This document shows positions 57,092 through 64,000 of a stretch of 64,000 bases of DNA, piece after piece. The notes below the pieces were generated by a model. It ran no database searches, was not told where the DNA came from, and was given only the letters and a program-made list of their open reading frames with translations. Numbering within the stretch: position 1 is the stretch's first letter; the number at the start of each line of letters is the position of its first letter. This stretch comes from an uncultured Alistipes sp. (GTDB taxonomy: Bacteria; Bacteroidota; Bacteroidia; Bacteroidales; Rikenellaceae), in assembly GCA_910577475.1 (NCBI GenBank), contig CAJTLJ010000011.1, positions 19,856 through 83,855 of the forward strand, read 5' to 3'. A program made the translations under genes and the position numbers.

Positions 57092-57952
57092 TTATCCCAG
57101 ATAGGACTTCAGCAGCTTCGAACGCGACGAGTGGCGCAGGCGGCGAATCGCCTTCTCCTTGATCTGACGCACCCGCTCGCGCGTGAGGTCGAACTTCTCG
57201 CCGATCTCCTCGAGGGTCATCTCCGAGCATCCGATGCCGAAGAAGTACTTGATGATGTCGCGCTCCCGCTCGGTAAGGGTCTCCAGCGCCCGGTCGACCT
57301 CGGTCGAAAGCGACTCGTTGATCAGGCCGCGGTCGGCATTGGGCGAGTCGTGATTCACCAGCACGTCGAGCAGCGAGTTATCCTCGCCGTCGGCGAACGG
57401 AGCGTCCACCGAGACGTGACGGCCGGCCACGCGAAGCGTATCGGTCACCTTCTCCTTGGGCAGCGAGAGCTCCGAAGCCAGCTCCTCGGGCGACGGCGTG
57501 CGTTCGTGCTGCTGCTCGAAGCGGGCGAAGGCCTTGTTGATCTTGTTGAGCGAGCCCACCTGGTTCAGCGGCAGGCGCACGATACGCGACTGCTCGGCCA
57601 GAGCCTGAAGAATCGACTGGCGAATCCACCACACGGCGTAGGAGATGAACTTGAAACCGCGGGTTTCGTCGAACTTCTCGGCGGCCTTGATCAGGCCGAG
57701 GTTGCCCTCGTTGATGAGGTCGGGCAGGCTCAGTCCCTGGTTCTGGTATTGCTTGGCCACCGAAACCACGAAGCGCAGATTGGCTTTGGTGAGTTTTTCG
57801 AGGGCCTCCTGGTCTCCTTTCTTGATTCGTTGGGCGAGTTCCACCTCCTCTTCTACCGTGATGAGCTCCTCCTTGCCGATCTCCTGCAGGTACTTGTCCA
57901 GCGAAGCGCTCTCGCGGTTGGTGATGGATTTTGTGATTTTTAATTGACGCAT
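57092..57952 (-). CDS. rpoD: Primary RNA polymerase sigma factor (RpoD/SigA)
   Basis: Housekeeping sigma-70 of the short Bacteroidota type (286 aa, lacking region 1.1). Visible regions: 1.2 (SLDKYLQEIGKEELIT), 2 (NLRFVVSVAKQYQNQGLSLPDLINEGNLGLIKAAEKFDETRGFKFISYAVWWIRQSI), 3 (RLPLNQVGSLNKI) and 4 (LTERERDIIKYFFGIGCSEMTLEEIGEKFDLTRERVRQIKEKAIRRLRH). This factor is the one expected to read the TTTG/TAnnTTTG promoters listed in this window. Confidence 0.96.
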   Translation of the reverse strand: MRQLKITKSITNRESASLDKYLQEIGKEELITVEEEVELAQRIKKGDQEALEKLTKANLRFVVSVAKQYQNQGLSLPDLINEGNLGLIKAAEKFDETRGFKFISYAVWWIRQSILQALAEQSRIVRLPLNQVGSLNKINKAFARFEQQHERTPSPEELASELSLPKEKVTDTLRVAGRHVSVDAPFADGEDNSLLDVLVNHDSPNADRGLINESLSTEVDRALETLTERERDIIKYFFGIGCSEMTLEEIGEKFDLTRERVRQIKEKAIRRLRHSSRSKLLKSYLG

Positions 57953-58017
57953 ATCTCTCTTTTACCTGTATATAGTGTTTTCAATCAACCGGTCACGGAA
58001 CTCTCCCGGTGCGTTTG

Positions 58018-58046
58018 CGGCCCGAATCCGCCTCGGCGGTCCGGGC
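58018..58046 (-). terminator. Possible terminator hairpin after htrA
   Basis: GGCCCG and CGGGCC flank a second stem CCGCC/GGCGG. The minus-strand hairpin lacks a T-tract, so termination is uncertain. Confidence 0.35.
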
Positions 58047-58063
58047 CGGTACGCCCTCTTGCA

Positions 58064-59533
58064 CTATTCCACCGCCACGTAGCTGGCCGCCCGCCCGTCG
58101 GGGTAGATGCCGTCCACCGAGACGATCTTGTCGGCGAGACGCCTGAGGTCGGCCACCGAATAGACGGCACGATCATTGACGTGCGTGATGACGAAGCCGC
58201 TCTTCACGCGGGCCCGGGCCAGGAATCCGTTCGGCTTCACCGAAGCGACCTGCACACCGCCCCTGATCTCCAGCTGCCGGCAGAGCTTGTCGGGTGCGTC
58301 GACGAACTTGCCGCCCAACACCTCGACCACATCCACGTTCTCACGAGTGAGGAGTTCCGTTTTACCGGTTACATTACGTAAAGTAACCTCGAATTGTTTC
58401 ATTTTTCCGTCTCTTTTTACGGACAAATTCACCTGATCATTGGGTCGGCGGCGTCCGATCTGCTCCTGAAGGGCCGAGCCGTCGGTGATCTTCACGCCGT
58501 CGATCGACTCGATCACGTCGCCCTTGCGGATGCCGGCCTCCGAAGCCGCGCCGCCGTCGACCACACTGGCTACATAGACGCCTCCCACCTCGTCGATGCC
58601 GAGCTCCTTGCCCATCTCGTCCACGAAGTCCTGATCGACCGGACGGAACGTGATGCCCAACAGGGCGCGCTGCACGACTCCGAACTCCTTCAGATCGGTC
58701 ACTACCTTCTTCACGATAGTCTCGGGCACGGCGAACGAGTAGCCGATGTAGCTGCCCGTCGAGGACTTGATGACCGTATTGATGCCCACCAGTTCACCGT
58801 GCACGTTCACCAGCGCGCCGCCCGAGTTGCCGGGGTTGACCGCCGCATCGGTCTGGATGAACGACTCGATACGGAACTCGTTGGGAATCACGCCCAGCGT
58901 GCGGGCCTTGGCGCTCACGATGCCGGCCGTGATGGTCGACCGCAGGTCGAAGGGCGACCCGATAGCCAGCACCCACTCGCCCAGACGCAGCGAATCGGAG
59001 TTGCCGAAGGGGATGGTGGGCAGCTTCTCGGCGTCGATCTTGATGAGTGCGACATCCGTCGCGGGGTCCTTGCCGATGATGCGGGCATCGAACGTGCGGC
59101 CGTCGTTCAGCGTCACGCGCAGCTTCGTCGCCTCGTCCACCACGTGGTTGTTGGTGACGATATAGCCATCCTCCGAGATGATGACGCCCGAGCCTCCGGC
59201 CCGACGCTCCTGCGTGCGGGCGTCACCGCGGCGCGAACCCTGCGGCACGCCGAAGAACTCCAGGAACGGATCCCAGTTCTCGCGCACGGCCACCTCCTGC
59301 ACCGCCTCAATGTTGACCACCGCCTTCACGGCGTTCTCAGCCGCATAGGTCAGGTCGGGATAGCGGTCCGCCTCGTAGGAGGTGAACTGCGACCCCAGCG
59401 CGGGGGTTCGCTCCACTTCGCGCTCGACATAGGCTATCTGCTGCTCGGCTGAACGGGTCACCATCCAGGCCGCGGCACCGCCGGAGACGGCCGCTGCGGC
59501 CATCACACCGACAAATAAAAAGATTTTTTTCAT
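58064..59533 (-). CDS. HtrA/DegP family periplasmic serine protease
   Basis: 489-aa envelope quality-control protease. An N-terminal membrane anchor or signal (about 5-25) precedes a trypsin-like domain with triad His130 (VTNNHVVD), Asp160 (PATDVALI) and Ser237 (NPGNSGGAL). Two PDZ domains follow (from about 290, GVYVASVVDGGAASEAGIRKGDVIESIDG, and about 400 to the end). All catalytic residues are intact. It lies upstream of rpoD on the same strand with a 111-bp gap, so it may or may not be co-transcribed. Confidence 0.94.
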   Translation of the reverse strand: MKKIFLFVGVMAAAAVSGGAAAWMVTRSAEQQIAYVEREVERTPALGSQFTSYEADRYPDLTYAAENAVKAVVNIEAVQEVAVRENWDPFLEFFGVPQGSRRGDARTQERRAGGSGVIISEDGYIVTNNHVVDEATKLRVTLNDGRTFDARIIGKDPATDVALIKIDAEKLPTIPFGNSDSLRLGEWVLAIGSPFDLRSTITAGIVSAKARTLGVIPNEFRIESFIQTDAAVNPGNSGGALVNVHGELVGINTVIKSSTGSYIGYSFAVPETIVKKVVTDLKEFGVVQRALLGITFRPVDQDFVDEMGKELGIDEVGGVYVASVVDGGAASEAGIRKGDVIESIDGVKITDGSALQEQIGRRRPNDQVNLSVKRDGKMKQFEVTLRNVTGKTELLTRENVDVVEVLGGKFVDAPDKLCRQLEIRGGVQVASVKPNGFLARARVKSGFVITHVNDRAVYSVADLRRLADKIVSVDGIYPDGRAASYVAVE

Positions 59534-59696
59534 CGCTACAAATTAAGTTTATCGTTCGGAGCCGATCTGCATCATAGGCATCTGCATTACATTCGAGAAG
59601 CAAACGCACCCGGCCGGGCGGATAGTATGTTTCCGAAAGAAAAAAATCGCCCCCGGCGAACATTCGCCGGAGGCGGAAACGAAAAGATCGGACAGA

Positions 59697-60626
59697 CTAC
59701 TCCCCGCACAGCGACTCATAGAACTTCAGCCGCTTCCGGCAACAGCGCTCCACGATCCCGCCCAGGCGGACGACCCGGGTCATATGCTCCTCCAGCTCCA
59801 TCGGGTGCTCCTCGAAGCCAAGCTCCCCGAAAGCCGCCTTGCCGAATCTTTTCAGAGCGACGAGCGTCGCATTGCCTCGCGTGCAGCTGTTGTCGAACAG
59901 CAGCATCAGCTCAGTCGAGAGGGTCCGCATCCGCTCGTGGAGAAACAGCGGATCATCCGAATCGAACGGCCGGTTGTGGTAGACGTAATAGAGGATCTTG
60001 TAGTAGAGCACTCCCACCTGCGCCGTCATGAAGGCCGACCAGCGGCGTTCGGTCGGGCTCGCGGGAGAGCCCGCACTCGCCGTCTTCACGGCCAGATCGG
60101 CCAGCGGCAGGAAGGTCTCGAAATAGGTGCGTGCATCGCATAGAGCCTTTGCGGAGTTGCAGGGGCGCATCGGCCGCCGGAAGTAAAAAGTATCCTTGCG
60201 ATAGAGCAACACACCCTCCCGATAGGCGAAATAGAGAAACGGTGTGCGGTGTGACCGGACGTAGCTCAACAGGCAGACGTAGAGATTTATATAAGTCACT
60301 TTCCTCCGGCTGTAGGGCAGCTTGTAGCGCAGGTCGCGCTTCGCATCCGCCCAGTCGTGAACAGGCAGGTTCCCGACGACGATCAGCAGGTCGTAGCTTT
60401 TGGCCTCGCTGTGCGGCGTGCCGCCTGCCAGCGACCCGAACAGCAGGATGTACTCCGGGTCGAACAGACCCTCCTTCGTCAGAAGACGGACGATGGTTTC
60501 GGCCTCGGCCGGGTCGTAAAGCGGCTCCGGAGCGATTTCCGTTGCGGCGGAATGGTCCGCCGGATTTTCTTCGATCCCGCTCTCGCGCGCAGGTTCCTCC
60601 TGCGGACTCATTCGATTCATTTCCAT
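59697..60626 (-). CDS. MNT-type nucleotidyltransferase with C-terminal HEPN-like helical domain
   Basis: 309-aa protein of unknown role. After an acidic N-terminal tail of about 35 residues comes a minimal nucleotidyltransferase core (EYILLFGSLAGG, then SYDLLIVVG), where GS is kept but the usual D-x-D is reduced to a single Asp. A helical half (about 150-309, CDARTYFETFLPLADLAVKT, MTAQVGVLYYKILYYVYHNRP) is reminiscent of HEPN. Fused MNT-HEPN proteins occur in Bacteroidota; separate MNT/HEPN pairs act as toxin-antitoxins. It is the last core gene before the mobile element. Confidence 0.7.
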   Translation of the reverse strand: MEMNRMSPQEEPARESGIEENPADHSAATEIAPEPLYDPAEAETIVRLLTKEGLFDPEYILLFGSLAGGTPHSEAKSYDLLIVVGNLPVHDWADAKRDLRYKLPYSRRKVTYINLYVCLLSYVRSHRTPFLYFAYREGVLLYRKDTFYFRRPMRPCNSAKALCDARTYFETFLPLADLAVKTASAGSPASPTERRWSAFMTAQVGVLYYKILYYVYHNRPFDSDDPLFLHERMRTLSTELMLLFDNSCTRGNATLVALKRFGKAAFGELGFEEHPMELEEHMTRVVRLGGIVERCCRKRLKFYESLCGE

Positions 60627-61102
60627 GGTGTGGATTGTTTGCGATTAGACAATAAGGGGGCTGTCCTCGTCGGGCCCGGGGCGCGAAAAGAGCGTGAAAC
60701 GACTGACCGAAAATCGCTTGTCAATCCGGAGGATGGGAACGGATACGAATCGGATGGCGGCGCAGCGGAAACCGCCGGCGGTCGGTCTCTCGGCCGGTCT
60801 GTACCGGAGTACGGACAGATAATGTTGTTCGCATAAAATAAACAGCTAACGGAATAGCAAATTTGAGAAAAGCGTAGCGAATAGACTGGAATAGCGTTCG
60901 TTACGCTTTTCTTTTGGGTTGGTATAAAGCCATTTCAAGCCGTGTTAAAGCCACTAAGCGCAAGAGTTCAGTTACCACCTCATTACCGTGCGGATAGAGC
61001 AGATTTCTTGCTAAGTGTTTGTTTTTCTGCGTTCTGCGGAGGTTTGCTTAGCAGTCGATAACTCACTGTAATCTAATTTTGTAACCCAAAAAAGAGTGAG
61101 TT
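60627..61102. other. Junction region between core genome and mobile element
   Basis: 476 bp without a convincing gene. Up to about 60830 it is GC-rich like the chromosome, then it turns AT-rich. A hairpin GAAAAGCGTA-G-CGAA / TTCG-T-TACGCTTTTC lies at 60867-60911. The left end of the integrated element probably lies between about 60825 and 60870. The matching right end is outside the window. Confidence 0.55.
60867..60911. repeat. 15-bp inverted repeat at the element's left boundary
   Basis: Arms 60867-60881 and 60897-60911 pair with one G-T wobble around a 15-nt loop. It may be a terminator reading into the element or part of the integrase-binding end. Confidence 0.5.
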
Positions 61103-61504
61103 ATGCGAAGTACATTCAAAGTATTATTCTATGTAAAGAAAGGCAGTGAGAAGCCCAACGGCAACCTGCCATTGATGTGCCGCCTTACGGTGGACGGAGA
61201 GATTAAACAGTTCAGTTGCAAGATGGATGTTCCCCTGCGGCTGTGGGACGTGAAGAACAACCGTGCTTCGGGCAAAAGTATCGAAGCACAGCGAATCAAC
61301 CGTGCCGTTGATAAAATCCGTGTGGAAGTGAACCGCCGCTATCATGAGCTGATGCAGACGGACGGTTATGTCACTGCCGCCAAACTTAAAGATGCCTATC
61401 TCGGCATCGGTGTCAAACAGGAAACTCTGCTTAAACTCTTTGAACAGCACAATGTCGAGTTTGCCAAGAAAGCTGTTGGTATCAGAGGAACGCAATACAG
61501 GTAA
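61103..61504 (+). pseudogene. Truncated tyrosine-type site-specific integrase (N-terminal part)
   Basis: 133-aa remnant of a Bacteroidota integrase normally about 400 aa. It keeps the arm-type DNA-binding domain (FKVLFYVKKGSEKPNGNLPLMCRLTVDGEIKQFSCKMDVPLRLWD) and the beginning of the SAM-like core-binding domain (LLKLFEQHNVEFAKKAVG). It then runs out of family sequence at about residue 126 and stops. The whole catalytic domain (Arg-His-Arg-Tyr) is missing. Sequence after about 61480 belongs, in another frame, to a helicase, so the gene was cut by a deletion. Confidence 0.85.
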
Positions 61505-62291
61505 AAGCACGTTCCTGAACTTTCTGAAAGCCTTGTTTCAGAACAACGTGACATTCAACACCAACGAGGACTTCCGCAGCCAGTTCAATTCCGATTGGGC
61601 AGGCAAACTCCTTATTGTGATGGATGAAGTGTTGCTTAGCCGCAGGGAGGACAGCGAACGGTTGAAGAACCTAAGTACCACACTCTCCTACAAGGTGGAA
61701 GCCAAAGGTAAAGACCGTGACGAGATAGCGTTCTTCGCCAAGTTCGTTCTGTGTTCCAACAACGAGTATCTGCCCGTCATCATAGACGCAGGGGAAACAC
61801 GCTATTGGGTGCGGAAGATAGACCGCTTACAAACAGACGATACCGACTTCTTGCAAAAGCTGAAAGCGGAAATACCTGCTTTCCTCTACCATTTGCAGCA
61901 CAGGCAACTATCCACCGAGAAAGAGAGCCGTATGTGGTTTGCCACGTCACTGCTGCACACCGAAGCCTTGCAGAAGATTATCCGAAGCAACCGCAACAGA
62001 TTGGAGATTGAGATGTGCGAACTTATACTTGATATCATGGCAAGTATGGGTATCGACACTTTCTCTTTTTGCTGCAATGACATTCTCACGTTGCTGGCAA
62101 ACACGTATGTCAAAGCGGAGAAGCATCAAGTAAGAAAGGTATTGCAGGAATGTTGGAAGCTCATACCTGCACCGAACGGGCTGACATATACCACTTATCA
62201 GCTTAACTACAATCGGGAGTGTCGGTATGAGCCGATAAGGAGAGTGGGACGCTTCTATACCGTCACAAGGCAGCAACTTGAAACGCTGTAA
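61473..62291 (+). pseudogene. C-terminal fragment of a primase-helicase (SF3/DUF3874-like) joined to the integrase stump
   Basis: About 270 residues of a mobile-element P-loop ATPase starting just before its Walker A (LLVSEERNTGKSTFLNFLK). Then come a Walker B-like region (KLLIVMDEVLL), sensor FVLCSNNEYLPV, the arginine-containing ETRYWVRKIDRL and a winged-helix end. The N-terminal primase/VirE-type half expected for the family is absent. The open frame continues upstream to 61368 only because it reads the integrase DNA in the wrong frame. It could still be translated as a chimeric ORF of 307 aa, but probably is a deletion product. Confidence 0.75.
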
Positions 62292-62544
62292 TTCCATTAT
62301 CTTTTTGTTGAATTGTTGAATAAGGATATAATCATACTGATAATAAGCAATATATACTCTCAACAAAATCTCAACTGACCAAAAGAGAAGTTGAGCATAA
62401 AGCCACGACCTATTGTCGGTTTCTCTTTTGGTGAGTGGTTTGTTGAGCGGATGTTGAGCATCTATTTGTATGTATATAAACATATTACATATACCATTCA
62501 ACGAATCAACGATTTTCATTCACCATTAAAACCATAGGAAGATT
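62292..62544. repeat. AT-rich region with repeated TTGAG/CTCAA motifs and a 12-bp inverted repeat
   Basis: 253 bp between the helicase fragment and the primase gene. ACCAAAAGAGAA (62378-62389) and TTCTCTTTTGGT (62421-62432) are perfectly complementary. Short GTTGA(G/A) words recur on both strands (for example CTCAACAAAATCTCAAC, and GTTGAGCGGATGTTGAGC), resembling iterons. It may be a replication-origin or control region. Confidence 0.45.
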
Positions 62545-63510
62545 ATGACTACACAGGAAGCAAAGAAGATACATATCGCAGACTATCTGCAAAGTTTGGG
62601 CTACAGCCCCGTCAAGCAGCAGGGGAAAAGCCTTTGGTACAAATCACCGTTCAGGGAGGAAGCGGAAGCATCGTTCAAGGTGAACACCGAACTCAACCAA
62701 TGGTACGACTTCGGAACAGGCAAGGGCGGCAACATCATCGCTTTGGCACAGGAGCTTTACGGTTCGGACTATGTGCCTTACCTGCTTGGCAAGATAGCGG
62801 AACAAGCACCGCACGTCCGTCCCATGTCTTTCTCTTTTCGCCAGCAGGCATCCGAACCGAGTTTCCAACATTTGGAAGTGAGAGAACTCACGCACCCTGC
62901 ATTGCTCCGTTACTTGCAGGAGCGTGGAATAAACACCGCATTGGCGCAAGCGGAATGTAAGGAACTGCACTTCGTCCACAACGGTAAACCCTATTTCGCC
63001 ATAGGGTTCCCGAATGTGGCTGGAGGATATGAGGTGCGCAACCGTTTCTTCAAAGGATGCATTGCCCCAAAGGACATCAGCCATATCCGACAGTCGGGAG
63101 AGCCGAGAGAGAAATGCCTCGTGTTCGAGGGAATGACGGACTATCTTTCATTCCTCACCTTGCGGATGAAGAACTGCCCGACCATGCCCAACCTTGACGG
63201 GCAGGATTACGTTATTCTCAATTCCGTTTCCAATGTATGCAAAGCCATAGACGTGCTGCACGGGTATGAGCGCATACACTGTCTGCTTGACAATGACGAG
63301 GCAGGGCGGAATGCGTATTGGGAACTGGCAGGAGAGTTTGCCGGACGTATCAGGGACTTCTCCCGAAACTACAACGGGTACAAAGACCTGAACGACTACC
63401 TGTGCGGCAAGCCCCTGTCCCAATCGGCAGAGCCGATAAATCAGGAGAAGCAAGTCCAATCCGCAAGGCGGATGATGCAGCCACCGAAAAAGCGAGGGCT
63501 GAGGATGTAG
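62545..63510 (+). CDS. CHC2 zinc-finger/toprim DNA primase of a mobile element
   Basis: 321-aa primase. The N-terminal part resembles a CHC2 zinc-finger region (IADYLQSLGYSPVKQQGKSLWYKSPFREEAEASFKVN...WYDFGTGKGGNIIALA), although the zinc cysteines are not conserved. A toprim domain follows, with EGMTDYLSFL (catalytic Glu) and LLDNDEAGRNAY (Asp-x-Asp). It ends in a basic tail (RRMMQPPKKRGLRM). Such genes lie between the helicase and mobilization genes of Bacteroidota mobilizable elements. GC is clearly lower than in the core genes. Confidence 0.88.
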   Translation: MTTQEAKKIHIADYLQSLGYSPVKQQGKSLWYKSPFREEAEASFKVNTELNQWYDFGTGKGGNIIALAQELYGSDYVPYLLGKIAEQAPHVRPMSFSFRQQASEPSFQHLEVRELTHPALLRYLQERGINTALAQAECKELHFVHNGKPYFAIGFPNVAGGYEVRNRFFKGCIAPKDISHIRQSGEPREKCLVFEGMTDYLSFLTLRMKNCPTMPNLDGQDYVILNSVSNVCKAIDVLHGYERIHCLLDNDEAGRNAYWELAGEFAGRIRDFSRNYNGYKDLNDYLCGKPLSQSAEPINQEKQVQSARRMMQPPKKRGLRM

Positions 63511-63725
63511 GGAAGAGGTATGCTTGCAGCCGCACGGATATTTACCAACGGAAAATGCCGTAGCTTATTAGGGAATTTGTCCGAGCCGCATTGCAAGCAA
63601 CGCTGAAAATTCCCCAATAAGCCAAAGAGGTTGCACCTCTCTGGACACTCCCAGCCAACGGCAAAAGCCGTACAAGAGTAAACCACCAACCATTGTTTCA
63701 CAAGCTAAAAAGAAAGGATTATTAT
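63511..63725. other. Hairpin-rich gap before the relaxase gene, candidate oriT
   Basis: 215 bp with three inverted repeats: GCTTATTAGGGAATTT / AAATTCCCCAATAAGC (63563-63578 with 63607-63622, one mismatch), AGAGGT-TGC-ACCTCT (63626-63640) and CGGC-AAAA-GCCG (63659-63670). The transfer origin of mobilizable elements usually sits just upstream of the relaxase gene, as here. No nic-site consensus is recognised with confidence. Confidence 0.4.
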
Positions 63726-64000
63726 ATGGGTTATGCAGTATTACACATGGAGAAGACAAGCGGAACGGATGCCGCCATGTCAGCGCACATAGAACGCACC
63801 ATCAAACCGAAGAATGCCGATGAGAGCAGGACGCACCTAAATCGGGAACTGATAAGGTTTCCCAACGGGGTGGAGAACAGGACACAAGCCATACAGCACC
63901 GATTGGACACCGCAGGACTGACACGCAAAATCGGCAACAATCAAGTGAGGGCTATCCGTGTCCTGCTTACGGGAACGCACGAGGATATGGAACGCATCAC
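63726..64000 (+). CDS. MobV-family relaxase (Pre/Mob), 5' part only
   Basis: First 91 codons of a mobilization relaxase cut by the window end. MGYAVLHMEKTSGTDAAMSAHIERT followed by NADESRTHLNRELI matches the start of MobV/Mob_Pre proteins, with the early His and the Asn-Arg segment that precede the HxxxH motif. It would nick the element's oriT for transfer by a helper conjugative element. It shows no damage in the visible part, unlike the integrase. Confidence 0.85.
   Translation, partial: MGYAVLHMEKTSGTDAAMSAHIERTIKPKNADESRTHLNRELIRFPNGVENRTQAIQHRLDTAGLTRKIGNNQVRAIRVLLTGTHEDMERI

Noticed and set aside
61368..61472. N-terminal 35 residues of the long helicase frame as a real start
   Set aside because: These bases encode the integrase in another frame with good family similarity; the extension has no helicase similarity.

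Overview
The window is GC-rich (most genes read as roughly 60% or more GC) and carries hallmarks of Bacteroidota, most like Alistipes/Rikenellaceae. The hallmarks are: many promoters fit the Bacteroidota -33 TTTG / -7 TAnnTTTG pattern; ribosome-binding sites are weak and A-rich; a short (286 aa) primary sigma factor; the KorAB two-subunit oxoacid:ferredoxin oxidoreductase; DUF4492-cydAB; B12-dependent NrdJ and QueG; and a Bacteroidota-type mobilizable element at the right end. The genus is inferred from composition and gene content and was not checked against a database.

Layout. 1-6.2 kb: tatC (cut by the window edge) and tatA, galK, clpC and thiL on the minus strand, with aroQ diverging from thiL. 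6.3-12.4 kb: a compact Fe-S assembly operon sufB-C-D-S continuing into tmk and a DoxX/MauE-like membrane protein. 12.4-17.8 kb: a three-gene RND efflux operon (lipoprotein adaptor, pump, TolC-like channel) whose first start codon directly abuts a long hairpin with a T-tract. 17.8-24.4 kb: metallophosphoesterase-rarA, aspS/tadA diverging, a secreted TPR protein, a repeat-filled intergenic region and queG. 24.4-36.6 kb: acyl-CoA ligase, korAB behind a CRP-like palindrome, rmuC, rpe, an ABC-F ATPase, rlmB, a DUF4153 membrane protein and a YgjP-like metalloprotease.

36.6-38.3 kb has no convincing protein gene. It holds REP/BIME-like repeats, a 6S-RNA-like RNA, a second structured RNA with its own promoter and terminator that I cannot assign to a family, and a cluster of long hairpins.

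38.3-60.6 kb: META lipoprotein, ridA, nrdJ, an OmpA-family porin, recF-DUF721, a TPR protein and an atypical ribH, a choloylglycine-hydrolase-family amidase, a HAD phosphatase, DUF4492-cydA-cydB, a GH3 glycosidase, fabI, alkaline phosphatase, ung, a small membrane protein, rpoD, an HtrA protease and an MNT/HEPN-type nucleotidyltransferase. From about 60.84 kb to the window end GC drops sharply and a decayed mobilizable element begins: a truncated tyrosine integrase fused by deletion to the C-terminal part of a primase-helicase, then an AT-rich repeat region, a CHC2/toprim primase, a hairpin-rich gap (oriT candidate) and the start of a MobV relaxase.

Most of the window is ordinary housekeeping. 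The parts most worth a second look are the two tandem RNA genes and neighbouring hairpins at 37-38.3 kb, the repeat family whose central hairpin varies while staying self-complementary, the CRP-like operator in front of korAB, the ribH copy lacking several signature residues, and the integrase/helicase deletion junction.
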